From contig NC_090709.1 in NCBI RefSeq assembly GCF_040954835.1, positions 38,491,776-38,555,775 on the forward strand: DNA of 64,000 nucleotides, in the 5' to 3' direction. The notes beneath the pieces were generated by a model that did not search any database, was not told the origin of the DNA, and was given only the letters and a program-made list of their open reading frames with translations. The stretch's first letter is position 1. Each line of letters opens with the position of its first letter. Made by a program: the position numbers and the translations under genes. This stretch comes from Lepisosteus oculatus. Lineage: Eukaryota > Chordata > Actinopteri > Semionotiformes > Lepisosteidae. Positions 11,783 to 22,929 of the stretch are shown piece by piece.

Positions 11783-11990
11783 ATTGAAGTCCAATAAAAG
11801 TCTCACTCTCATCAGGAACTGAACCCACAGCCACACAGCTCAGAGTCCACAGCATTAACCTTCACACTACAGGACACACAGCAACCAGCCCCCAGTTCTT
11901 CACTGATCAATCTATCACTGATACTAACACTGTCTTCAAAAACAAAACTCCTGATTTATTCAGATTTGAACCCACAACCACAGACAGACA
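9400..11990. repeat. Array of tRNA-like ~147-bp units inside the palindrome
   Basis: Each unit has a B-box-like GGTTCAANTCC block preceded by a gapped AAGCTGNGGACTCACAGCTC segment and followed by TTCTTACCCACAGTAAGAGG and TTGATAAGT. The B boxes are at about 9430, 9581, 9786, 9937, 10081, 10228 and 10372 on the + strand. They recur on the - strand at about 10579, 10720, 10867, 11010, 11161, 11305, 11453, 11600, 11815 and 11966. None closes a proper acceptor stem, so these are tRNA-derived repeats rather than tRNA genes. Confidence 0.75.
9624..9671. repeat. (GA)n microsatellite, left arm
   Basis: About 24 GA dinucleotides, mirrored by a (CT)n tract at about 11730-11779 in the right arm at the symmetric position. 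Confidence 0.95.
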
Positions 11991-12975
11991 AGCCTGTAGC
12001 CAGATCCTCTGAACTACAGGACCACACAGCCCCAATCCCTTCACTCATCAATAAGTACATTGATTTGTCTTGCCATCCAGGAAGATTAATCCATTACCCC
12101 TCTGCTTTTCATCTCAAGTCAGAAAGACCACAAAACAGCTCAACAATCTGGTCTCACAGCTCTCCTGCACCACTCCCTGTCCACACTGTAAGAGGGCCGC
12201 AGGTCCAGGCGAGACAGCGGCTCTTGTCTGAACTACATTCCCCAGAAGGCCGAGCGGAACAGTCTGCCCCCACAATCACCTGCCTCACTGCTGGAAGACG
12301 ATTGGTGGGGAGACAGTTAAAAGGCAGGAGGGGAGGCCTTCAGTCTGGTGCTGCTGGGGACAGAGAGCAGTTGTGCTGAGCAGAGCAGGAGGGAAGAGCT
12401 GCAGAGCTGAGCTGTGTCAGGGGGAGGAGGTCTGGTGAAGCTGGCTGCACGTCCAGCTAGAGCTCAGGTACGAACTAGGGGTTTGTCTTGTGGTTTCTGG
12501 AGTCTTGTGTGCTGCACTGTGAATAAAGAGCCCTGTGTTTCCTTACCTTGTGGCTGTGAGTGAGTCTGTCCTGAGAGCTGCAGAGGGGGGCTGGGGTTGT
12601 CAACTAGGCCCAGATCTGCTGGACACGGGGACAGGACAGGCCTGCTGTCCTCTCTGAGCTGAAACACTGCTGGGTTCAGCTTCTGGTCAGCCAGCGACTC
12701 TGCTGCCTGGGGCTCAGAACAGCTGATCCTCCTGACTGACTCCTCTCCCCCTGGCAGGAGTGTGGAGTGACAGAGCAGCAGCAGGTACCTCCCACTGCGG
12801 TGAACTGCGAGACGAGAGCAGTCGGAGGACACGCACAGTGTTCCTGCTCCTGCTGTCCATCATGAGGGGCATGAAGACTGTGTCCTGGAGGACACGGAAA
12901 GGTTGTGGGTTTAAACCGGTCCTTCTGCTCCTCCTGCTCTCTCTCTCTGGCTGCGCTGTCCTGACAGGAAGTGGC

Positions 12976-14040
12976 GCAGAGATCCACCGCAGACAAGGTA
13001 AAAGTTCAAGGAGAAACCGAAGGTCTTCTGACGGCGGTATATTAACGGAGGTTTTAAATTCTTTTAAAAACCAGGTCCTGAGCCCTCAGGACAGCTCCTG
13101 TCTTATTGAAAACAGTGCAGATGGGGTATTAATCTCAGTTTCTTCTCCCAACACAAACCCACAGGGCAGGACCGAGGGAGGAACTCTGACAGTCCCTGAG
13201 CTCTGACATCCCCCTCCTTCTCCACTCTGGTAGCAGGCTTGAACTGACAGCACCTGTCCCTCATCAACCCAGGGGAGGCAGTCCGTTGGCCACCCTTCTC
13301 CCCCATGGCCTGCTGGGAAATGTAGTTCAGGAGGGCCTGCACCAGGCCAGTCCCAGTGAGAAAAAGGCTGAGGCTGGAGCCTGTAAGTTTCCCCAAGACC
13401 AGTTTACTCACTGTCACCCTGTTTTATCGCACCATGTCATGTAAATGAACACAAGCTGGAGGGGTTCACCTACTCAACCCTGCAACCAGATTTAATGGGG
13501 GTCGTCAGGGTGGAGAAGCTGGAGGGGAGGATCTGTGCAGGAGGCCTCTGCTCACAGACGCACACGCTGCCCTCCGGTGGAGAAGTGCTGTTACTGCAGC
13601 TCTCCTCCCTCCCTCAGTCAGACTCTCCTTCCCGAGAAGTTTCACACTGAAACAGCGACTCTGATCACGGGGACAATCGGCACAAACCGCAGATCGTTAA
13701 AACCACAGGCGCCAGGAGGTTCTGCTGGCAGCAGCGAGTCCAGCGAGGTCTCCCGTCTCTCTCCGTCCACCTCCGTCCCAGCGCCGTGCCTCCCGCCGCC
13801 TCGCGCCCAGCGACGCTGCCCTCCCCTCCCAGACAGCTGGGAAATAAAGTGTCTGCTTGGGAAAGAGGTCTGGGATCTCGGGGTCGGAAGAACGAGACGG
13901 ATACCTGAACAAGTTCTCATTCAGCGAGGACATCGCCCTCTCCCTGCCAGCACGCGGGGGGGGGGTTCGAACCCGGCGTTCAGGCACAGGGCACTGCGTC
14001 ACCACGCAGGCAGGGCTCCTGGGGCACAGAGAGGACCAGG
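12976..14040. other. Intergenic stretch between palindrome and DNASE2 3' array
   Basis: No coding region is supported. It holds a fragment of a dispersed repeat with a ZNF143-like motif at 13309-13330. The rest looks like unique, moderately GC-rich sequence. Confidence 0.5.
13309..13330 (-). promoter_or_regulatory. ZNF143/SBS-like motif in a dispersed repeat
   Basis: The reverse strand reads CTGAACTACATTTCCCAGCA, close to the ACTACAATTCCCAGC core bound by ZNF143. About 80 bp around it are homologous to 52630-52740. The motif is therefore carried by a dispersed repeat, and its function is unproven. Confidence 0.4.
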
Positions 14041-14365
14041 GCAGCCGGCTGTGGAGAGACGCCTTTATTTCCCAGTTCCTCCCAGCACACACACACACAC
14101 ACACACCTGCGGGTAGGACAGAGCGGACCAGGGCAGCCGGCTGTGGAGAGACGCCTTTATTTCCCAGTTCCTCCCAGCACACACACACCCCCCCCTGCGG
14201 GCAGGACAGAGCGGACCAGGGCAGCTGGCTGTGGAGAGATGCCTTTATTTCCCAGTTCCTCCCAGCACACACACACACACACACACACACACCTGCGGGT
14301 AGGACAGAGCGGACCAGGGCAGCCGGCTGTGGAGAGATGCCTTTATTTCCCAGTTCCTCCCAGCG

Positions 14366-14398
<33 letters not shown>

Positions 14399-14559
14399 CC
14401 CCCCCCCTGCGGGCAGGACAGAGCGGACCAGGGCAGCCGGCTGTGGAGAGACGCCTTTATTTCCCAGTTCCTCCCAGCACACACACACACGGGCAGGACA
14501 GAGCGGACCAGGGCAGCCGGCTGTGGAGAGACGCCTTTATTTCCCAGTTCCTCCCAGTG

Positions 14560-14592
<33 letters not shown>

Positions 14593-14700
14593 CTGCGGGC
14601 AGGACAGAGCGGACCAGGGCAGCCGGCTGTGGAGAGACGCCTTTATTTCCCAGTTCCTCCCAGCGCGCACACACACACACCCCCCCTCGCGCGCAGGCCA
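14041..14700 (-). repeat. Minisatellite of repeated poly(A) signals downstream of DNASE2
   Basis: Seven units of about 80-110 bp (GACCAGGGCAGCCGGCTGTGG, then CCTTTATTTCCCAG, then (CA)n) lie immediately 3' of the DNASE2 stop codon. On the DNASE2 strand every unit contains AATAAA in GGGAAATAAAGGC. Positions on the + strand are about 14063, 14154, 14243, 14341, 14455, 14535 and 14641. The length variation comes from the (CA)n linker. DNASE2 thus has a tandem array of possible cleavage signals. Confidence 0.9.
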
Positions 14701-14715
14701 GAGCGCCGCCCGCGG

Positions 14716-17700
14716 CTAGGGGCAGTCCTGGACGCCGGTGACCGCCGCGTGGTACGCCCTCCACACGCGCCCGTCCCGCTGGCACACGGTGCCGCCGCCC
14801 CTCCTCTCCTCCGCCTCGTCGCGGTTGATGTCGCCCACGCACACCCAGCCTTCCTCGTCCCCGGGCCCGGCGCCGGCGCTGGCGGCCCACTTGGAGTGGT
14901 CCAGGGTGGAGCGGAAGGGGCCGGCGCCGCCGGGGTCCAGCCCCTCCACGTTCAGGACCCGGTACCCCAGCGAGCAGTTGGAGGGCCGGACCCCCGCGGA
15001 GCGCTGCCAGAACTGCACCAGCAGGTCGGCCCCCAGGGAAGGGGCCACCCAGGCCACGTACAGGTCTGTGGGAGGGGGAGAGAGCGAGGGGGGGGTCAGC
15101 GCCGTGGCCCCGTGACCCCGTGACCCCGTGACCCCGGCGAGGCGCGGCCGGCCGGCTCACCGTCATCGAAGGCGCGGCTCTTGGCGAAACTGAGGAAGGT
15201 CGTCCCGCCGAGGGAGGGCAGGGAGACACTGCGGTTCGCAGGGCGGGGGGCCGGAGGGGCTCCGTAGGGCCTCCTGCAGAGCTGGTGCAGGGAGGGCGCC
15301 TGGGAGGCCAGGGCGTCGGGCACCGAGCAGTCGAACACCAGGGGCTGGTTGTACTGCAGCTGCTCACCTGAATCACACACGGGCCCAGACAGATCAGCAC
15401 TGCCGGTCCGCGCTAATCCACACAGCCAGTCCGCGCTAATCGAGACAGATCAACACTGCCGGTCCGCGCTAATCCACACAGCCAGTCCACGCTAATCAAC
15501 ACAGATCAACACAGCTAGTCCACGCTAATCCACACAGCCAGTCCGCGCTAATCAACACAGATCAACACAGCTAGTCCACGCTAATCCACACAGCCAGTCC
15601 GCGCTAATCAACACAGATCAACACAGCTAGTCCACGCTAATCCACACAGCCAGTCCGCACTAATCGACACAGATCGACACAGCCAGTCCGCGCTAATCGA
15701 CACAGCTAGTCCGCACTAATCAACACAGATCAACACAGCTAGTCCACGCTAATCAAGACAGATCAACACTGCCAGTCCGCGCTAATCCACACAGCCAGTC
15801 TGCACTAATCGAGACAGATCGACACCGCCAGTCCGCGCTAATCGAGACAGATCGACACAGCCAGTCCGCGCTAATCAACACAGCTAGTCTGCACTAATCG
15901 AGACAGCTAGTCTGCACTAATCGAGACAGATCAACACAGCCAGTCCGCGCTAATCAACACAGCTAGTCTGCACTAATCGAGACAGATCGACACAGCCAGT
16001 CCGCGCTAATCAACACAGCCAGTCCGCGCTAATCGACACAGCTAGTCTGCACTAATCGAGACAGATCAACACAGGCAGTCCGCGCTAATCGAGACAGATC
16101 GACACAGCCAGTCCGCGCTAATCAACACAGCTAGTCTGCACTAATCGAGACAGATCAACACAGCCAGTCCGCGCTAATCGACACAGCTAGTCTGCACTAA
16201 TCGAGACAGATCAACACAGGCAGTCCGCGCTAATCGAGACAGATCAACACAGCCAGTCCACGCTAATCGAGACAGATCAACACAGCCAGTCCGCGCTAAT
16301 CGAGATAGATCAACACAGCCAGTCCGCGCTAATCGAGACAGATCAACACAGCCAGTCCGCGCTAATCGACACAGCTAGTCTGCACTAATCGAGACAGATC
16401 AACACAGCCAGTCCGCGCTAATCGAGACAGATTGACACAGCCAGTCCGCAGTAATCAACACAGCCAGTCCGCGCTAATCGACACAGATTGACACAGCCAG
16501 TCCGCGCTAATCGACACAGATTGACACAGCCAGTCCGCGCTAATCGAGACACATCGACACAGCCAGTCAGCGCTAATTGACACAGATCGACACAGCCAGT
16601 CCACGCTAATCGACACAGATCGACACAGCCAGTCCGAGCTAATCGACACAGATTGAGACAGTGCACACTGATCCGCACAATCCATCCACACAAACCGTCA
16701 GTATACACAGTCCACACTGATGGAGTCTGACACTCACACCCGGCTTAACACTGAAGACTGGTGAATAAAAAGTGAATTCCGGCCACAGACGGAAAGCGGA
16801 GACGGTCTCACCGATGGCCTCGAATCTCTCCAGAGGAAAGGTCATGCACAAGAAGTTCTGCCCATTCTCCACGCCTGTGCTCGGGTACGAGAACTCCCCC
16901 ACTTCCTGTCTAGGGGGGAAGTGAGGCGTACTGTGGACCAGCCAGAAGCCCTGAGTCTTATCCAATAGGACAACACCTGGAGGAAGAGGAGAGCGATCAC
17001 TGTGTGGACAGAGAGGGAGGGGCAGACAGCTGACACAATCCACACAGAGAAGAGGAAGAGCACCACAACTCAGACTCAACCCCATCACAGCACAGATCAC
17101 ACAGCAATATCTCACACACTGGGACACACACAAACACAACATAACCTGCAATGCTGCAGAACCCTAAATAGACAATACAAAGTAGTCAAATCTTTGACCA
17201 AGGTAAGAAACAGAAAAGATTAACAGTCTGTCTCTCAATTATAATAATAATAATACAGTGTGTGATCTCCTGTCCCAGCCTGAGGAACAGACAGTGAGCC
17301 TGTCTCTCAATAATAATAATACAGTGTGTGATCTCCTGTCCCAGCCTGAGGAACAGACAGTGAGCCCGTCTCTCAATAATAATAATACAGTGTGTGACCT
17401 CCTGTCCCAGCCTGAGGAACAGACAGTGAGCCCGTCTCTCAATAATAATAATACAGTGTGTGACCTCCTGTCCCAGCCTGAGGAACAGACAGTGAGCCTG
17501 TCTCTCAATAATAATAATACAGTGTGTGATCTCCTGTCCCAGCCTGAGGAACAGACAGTGAACCTGTCTCTCAATAATAATAATAATACAGTGTGTGATC
17601 TCCTGTCCCAGCCTGAGGAACAGACAGTGAGCCCGTCTCTCAATAATAATAATACAGTGTGTGATCTCCTGTCCCAGCCTGAGGAACAGACAGTGAGCCC

Positions 17701-19207
17701 GTCTCTCAATAATAATAATACAGTGTGTGACCTCCTGTCCCAGCCTGAGGAACAGACAGTGAGCCCGTCTCTCAATAATAATAATACAGTGTGTGACCTC
17801 CTGTCCCAGCCTGAGGAACAGACAGTGAGCCTGTCTCTCAATAATAATAATCCAGTGTGTGATCTCCTGTCCCAGCCTGAGGAACAGACAGTGAGCCTGT
17901 CTCTCAATAATAATAATACAGTGTGTGACCTCCTGTCCCAGCCTGAGGAACAGACAGTGAGCCTGTCTCTCAATAATAATAATACAGTGTGTGATCTCCT
18001 GTCCCAGCCTGAGGAACAGACAGTGAACCTGTCTCTCAATAATAATAATAATACAGTGTGTGATCTCCTGTCCCAGCCTGAGGAACAGACAGTGAGCCTG
18101 TCTCTCAATAATAATAATACAGTGTGTGATCTCCTGTCCCAGCCTGAGGAACAGACAGTGAGCCTGTCTCTCAATAATAATAATACAGTGTGTGACCTCA
18201 GTTCTGATCTCTGATCTCAGTGCGCTGTCTGTTGTAAGGAAATGGCTGTCCTGTTTGTGAGTTTGTACAGTGGGTGTCTGTCTTCCCGATGGCAGCGAGC
18301 CGTCCTGCTCACCCTTGGTGTGTCCACACTCACTCGAAACCCCTCCTCCTCCTCGCTCAGGGGGCTTCTGGTCGTTGTAGAGGATGTAGCCCAGGTCCTC
18401 CTGCTGCAGAGAGAGACACCAGCTTCTGACACACAGCTCGTCCAGAGACACTGGGGGACAGGGGGGGACAGGGAGGACAGGGGGGGCTGGAGGGGCAGGG
18501 GAGACAGAGGAGACGGGGGGGCTGGAGGGGCAGGAGGGCAGGAGGGCAGGAGGGCAGGGGAGACAAGGGAGACAGGGGGGCAGGAGGACAGGGGAGACAG
18601 AGGAGACGGGGGGGCTGGAGGGGCAGGAGGGCAGGAGGGCAGGGGAGACAAGGGAGACAGCGGGGCAGGAGGGGCAGGGAGACGGGGGAGACAGGGGGGG
18701 ACAGGGAGGACAGGGGGGGCTGGAGGGGCAGGGAGACGGGAGACAGGGGGGCTGGAGGGGCAGGGAGACAGGGGAGACAGGAGGGGCAGGGAGACAGGGG
18801 AGACAGGGGGGGCAGGAGGGGCAGGGAGACAGACCTGTCTCAGTTTGTACAGCTGCCCCACGGTCCTGCCCAGCGCGCCGTCACTCTTGTTCACCAGCGA
18901 CGCCCCCTTCACCCACGAGTCATTCCCCTGCTGAAGGAGCAGATAGAGCAGCCCCGAGCCGGGGGCATGATGGGACAGCTGGGGCAGCTTGTACAGATAG
19001 AACCTGAGAGAGAGAGAGAGAGAGGGGGGTAAATACACACACTACAGCACATGAGACCTGTTACAGACACGGTGTCAGCTGCCCAGATCCCAGCACTCAC
19101 CAGTCCACAGGACTCCCCTGGTCATTGTAGCAGGACACTGCGGCCAGGGCTCCCCCTGCTGACAGGCAGAGGAACTGCACCAGGCCGAACAGCACGGCGC
19201 TCCGCAT
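14716..19207 (-). CDS. DNASE2: Lysosomal deoxyribonuclease II, 6 exons, 362 aa
   Basis: DNase II is an acid endonuclease that degrades phagocytosed and autophagic DNA in lysosomes. Exons in transcript order are 19207-19101, 19003-18835, 18403-18313, 16976-16812, 15367-15161 and 15065-14716 (TAG). Phases agree and the product is 362 aa; human DNASE2 is 360. A signal peptide covers about residues 1-21 (MRSAVLFGLVQFLCLSAGG), and the mature start CYNDQGSPVDWF is family-typical. The two catalytic His-x-Lys motifs of this phospholipase-D-like fold are present: GHTKG (His120) and DHSKW (His303). Also visible are GFWLVHSTPHFPP, LLVQFWQ, PSNCS and WVCVGDINR with a GGGTVC block. It could be a DNASE2B-type paralogue, because the two are similar. 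Introns 2, 3 and 4 are filled with minisatellites. Confidence 0.95.
15385..16690. repeat. ~40-bp minisatellite in DNASE2 intron 4
   Basis: Around 30 divergent units of CCAGTCCGCGCTAATCGA and ACAGATCAACACAG run between the exons at 15161-15367 and 16812-16976. Two unit types alternate irregularly. No splice signal is contained. Confidence 0.92.
17225..18210. repeat. 66-bp minisatellite in DNASE2 intron 3, derived from a LINE ORF end
   Basis: About 15 units of TGTGATCTCCTGTCCCAGCC, TGAGGAACAGACAGTGAGCC, TGTCTCTC and (AAT)n. The unit matches the stop-codon region of the LINE fragment at 33245-33300 over about 55 nt. Because the period is often a multiple of three, both strands show long open frames that are not genes. 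Confidence 0.93.
18440..18832. repeat. G-rich minisatellite in DNASE2 intron 2
   Basis: Irregular GGCAGGGAGACAGGGGAGAC and GGGGGGCTGGAGGGGCAGG units extend up to the donor of exon 18835-19003. The adjacent intron start itself reads as a partial unit. Confidence 0.85.
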
Positions 19208-19346
19208 CTATCGATGAGCAATCACGAATCAACACTGGGCATCACTGCCGGGGGCGACCGGCGCGGGGCGCTCTCTGCGTGACCCCGGGACTCCCCGCTG
19301 CCCGCTGCTTCTCGCGGAGTCAGCAGGGCCCGGGCAGACGCGGTCA

Positions 19347-19356
19347 GTCACATGAG
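19347..19356. promoter_or_regulatory. CLEAR/M-box-like E-box upstream of DNASE2
   Basis: GTCACATGAG lies about 140 bp upstream of the DNASE2 ATG in GC-rich DNA. It matches the lysosomal CLEAR consensus GTCACGTGAC at 8 of 10 positions and the MITF/TFEB M-box core TCACATGA. This fits a lysosomal gene, but a single motif is weak evidence. Confidence 0.35.
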
Positions 19357-19394
19357 GCGCTGAGCCAGCACACCGAAACTGCAGCTCCAGGGGA

Positions 19395-22300
19395 ATAATA
19401 ATACAGCCTGAGGAACAGCGAGCCTGTCTCTCAAGAATAATAATAATACAGTGTGTGATCTCCTGTCCCAGCCTGAGGAACAGACAGTGAGCCCGTCTCT
19501 CAATAATAATAATAATACAGTGTGTGATCTCCTGTCCCAGCCTGAGGAACAGTGAGCCTGTCTCTCAAGAATAATAATACAGTGTGTGATCTCCTGTCCC
19601 AGCCTGAGGAACAGTGAGCCTGTCTCTCAAGAATAATAATAATACAGTGTGTGATCTCCTGTCCCAGCCTGAGGAACAGACAGTGAGCCCGTCTCTCAAT
19701 AATAATAATAATACAGTGTGTGATCTCCTGTCCCAGCCTGAGGAACAGACAGTCAGCCCGTCTCTCAATAATAATAATACAGTGTGTGATCTCCTGTCCC
19801 AGCCTGAGGAACAGACAGTGAGCCTGTCTCTCAATAATAATAATACAGTGTGTGATCTCCTGTCCCAGCCTGAGGAACAGACAGTGAGCCTGTCTCTCAA
19901 TAATAATAATACAGTGTGTGATCTCCTGTCCCAGCCTGAGGAACAGACAGTGAGCCCGTCTCTCAATAATAATAATACAGTGTGTGATCTCCTGTCCCAG
20001 CCTGAGGAACAGACAGTGAGCCTGTCTCTCAATAATAATAATACAGTGTGTGATCTCCTGTCCCAGCCTGAGGAACAGTCAGTGAGTCTGTCTCTCAATA
20101 ATAATAATACAGTGTGTGATCTCCTGTCCCAGCCTGAGGAACAGACAGTGAGCCTGTCTCTCAATAATAATAATACAGTGTGTGATCTCCTGTCCCAGCC
20201 TGAGGAACAGACAGTGAGCCTGTCTCTCAATAATAATAATACAGTGTGTGATCTCCTGTCCCAGCCTGAGGAACAGACAGTGAGCCTGTCTCTCAATAAT
20301 AATAATACAGTGTGTGATTTCCTGTCCCAGCCTGAGGGACAGATAGTGAGCCTGTCTCTCAATAATAACAATACAGTGTGAGATCTCCTGTCCCAGCCTG
20401 AGGAACAGACAGTGAGCCTGTCTCTCAATAATAATAATACAGTGTGTGATCTCCTGTCCCAGCCTGAGGAACAGACAGTGAGCCTGTCTCTCTATAATAA
20501 TAATACAGTGTGTGATCTCCTGTCCCAGCCTGAGGAACAGACAGTGAGCCTGTCTCTCAATAATAATAATACAGTGTGTGATTTCCTGTCCCAGCCTGAG
20601 GGACAGATAGTGAGCCTGTCTCTCAATAATAATAATACAGTGTGTGATCTCCTGTCCCAGCCTGAGGGACAGACAGTGAGCCTGTCTCTCAATAATAATA
20701 ATACAGTGTGTGATCTCCTGTCCCAGCCTGAGGAACAGTGAGCCTGTCTCTCAATAATAATAATACAGTGTGTGATCTCCTGTCCCAGCCTGAGGAACAG
20801 TGAGCCTGTCTCTCAATAATAATAATACAGTGTGTGATCTCCTGTCCCAGCCTGAGGAACAGACAGTGAGCCTGTCTCTCTATAATAATAATACAGTGTG
20901 TGATCTCCTGTCCCAGCCTGAGGAACAGACAGTGAGCCTGTCTCTCAATAATAATAATACAGTGTGTGATTTCCTGTCCCAGCCTGAGGGACAGATAGTG
21001 AGCCTGTCTCTCAATAATAATAATACAGTGTGTGATCTCCTGTCCCAGCCTGAGGGACAGACAGTGAGCCTGTCTCTCAATAATAATAATACAGTGTGTG
21101 ATCTCCTGTCCCAGCCTGAGGAACAGTGAGCCTGTCTCTCAATAATAATAATACAGTGTGTGATCTCCTGTCCCAGCCTGAGGAACAGACAGTGAGCCCG
21201 TCTCTCAATAATAATAATACAGTGTGTGATCTCCTGTCCCAGCCTGAGGAACAGACAGTGAGCCTGTCTCTCAATAATAATAATACAGTGTGTGATCTCC
21301 TGTCCCAGCCTGAGGAACAGTCAGTGAGTCTGTCTCTCAATAATAATAATACAGTGTGTGATCTCCTGTCCCAGCCTGAGGAACAGACAGTGAGCCTGTC
21401 TCTCAATAATAATAATACAGTGTGTGATCTCCTGTCCCAGCCTGAGGAACAGACAGTGAGCCTGTCTCTCAATAATAATAATACAGTGTGTGATCTCCTG
21501 TCCCAGCCTGAGGAACAGACAGTGAGCCTGTCTCTCAATAATAATAATACAGTGTGTGATTTCCTGTCCCAGCCTGAGGGACAGATAGTGAGCCTGTCTC
21601 TCAATAATAACAATACAGTGTGAGATCTCCTGTCCCAGCCTGAGGAACAGACAGTGAGCCTGTCTCTCAATAATAATAATACAGTGTGTGATCTCCTGTC
21701 CCAGCCTGAGGAACAGACAGTGAGCCTGTCTCTCTATAATAATAATACAGTGTGTGATCTCCTGTCCCAGCCTGAGGAACAGACAGTGAGCCTGTCTCTC
21801 AATAATAATAATACAGTGTGTGATTTCCTGTCCCAGCCTGAGGGACAGATAGTGAGCCTGTCTCTCAATAATAATAATACAGTGTGTGATCTCCTGTCCC
21901 AGCCTGAGGGACAGACAGTGAGCCTGTCTCTCAATAATAATAATACAGTGTGTGATCTCCTGTCCCAGCCTGAGGAACAGTGAGCCTGTCTCTCAATAAT
22001 AATAATACAGTGTGTGATCTCCTGTCCCAGCCTGAGGAACAGTGAGCCTGTCTCTCAATAATAATAATACAGTGTGTGATCTCCTGTCCCAGCCTGAGGA
22101 ACAGACAGTGAGCCTGTCTCTCTATAATAATAATACAGTGTGTGATCTCCTGTCCCAGCCTGAGGAACAGACAGTGAGCCTGTCTCTCAATAATAATAAT
22201 ACAGTGTGTGATCTCCTGTCCCAGCCTGAGGGACAGACAGTGAGCCTGTCTCTCAATAATAATAATACAGTGTGTGATCTCCTGTCCCAGCCTGAGGAAC

Positions 22301-22925
22301 AGTGAGCCTGTCTCTCAATAATAATAATACAGTGTGTGATCTCCTGTCCCAGCCTGAGGAACAGTGAGCCTGTCTCTCAATAATAATAATAATCCAGTGT
22401 GTGATCTCCAGTCCCAGCCTGAGGAACAGACAGTGAGCCTGTCTCTCAATAATAATAATCCAGTGTGTGATCTCCAGTCCCAGCCTGAGGAACAGACAGT
22501 GAGTCTGTCTCTCAATAATAATAATACAGTGTGTGATCTCCTGTCGCAGCCTGAGGAACAGACAGTGAGTCTGTCTCTCAATAATAATAATACAGTGTGT
22601 GATCTCCTGTCCCAGCCTGAGGAACAGACAGTGAGCCTGTCTCTCAATAATAATAATACAGTGTGTGATCTCCTGTCCCAGCCTGAGGAACAGACAGTGA
22701 GCCTGTCTCTCAATAATAATAATACAGTGTGTGATCTCCTGTCCCAGCCTGAAGAACAGACAGTGAGCCTGTCTCTCAATAATAATAATACAGTGTGTGA
22801 TCTCCTGTCCCAGCCTGAGGAACAGTGAGCCTGTCTCTCAATAATAATAATACAGTGTGTGATCTCCTGTCCCAGCCTGAGGAACAGACAGTGAGCCTGT
22901 CTCTCAATAATAATAATAGTGTGTG
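19395..22925. repeat. 3.5-kb LINE-end satellite with higher-order structure
   Basis: About 55 units of the 66-bp repeat found in DNASE2 intron 3. Variants such as TTTCCTGTC, GAGGGACAGATAG and CTCTATAAT recur in fixed order, which reveals larger repeats. A 1242-bp segment is repeated: the marker AATAACAATACAGTGTGAG is at about 20364 and 21606. A 388-bp block also repeats (20412 and 20800; 21654 and 22042). It lies just upstream of the DNASE2 first coding exon. Confidence 0.93.
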
Positions 22926-22929
22926 AATC

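Larger units (their letters stand above)
8426..12975. repeat. 4.55-kb near-perfect palindrome (inverted repeat, 20-nt loop)
   Basis: The left arm is 8426-10470 and the right arm 10491-12975, with a 20-nt loop at 10471-10490. The outer ends are GCCACTTCCTGTCAGGACAG and its complement. The arms match throughout with scattered substitutions, so this is not an exact fold-back copy. The right arm is about 440 bp longer, equivalent to three extra tandem units. A (GA)n tract in the left arm matches a (CT)n tract in the right. Identity stops abruptly at 8426 and 12975, and I see no clear target-site duplication. No gene lies inside. It could be a fold-back mobile element or a segmental inverted duplication. 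Confidence 0.93.

Noticed and set aside
17186-22828. Many open frames repeating VCDLLSQPEEQTVSLSL or RDRLTVCSSGWDRRSH
   Set aside because: Artefacts of the 66-bp LINE-end satellite, whose period is a multiple of three on both strands.
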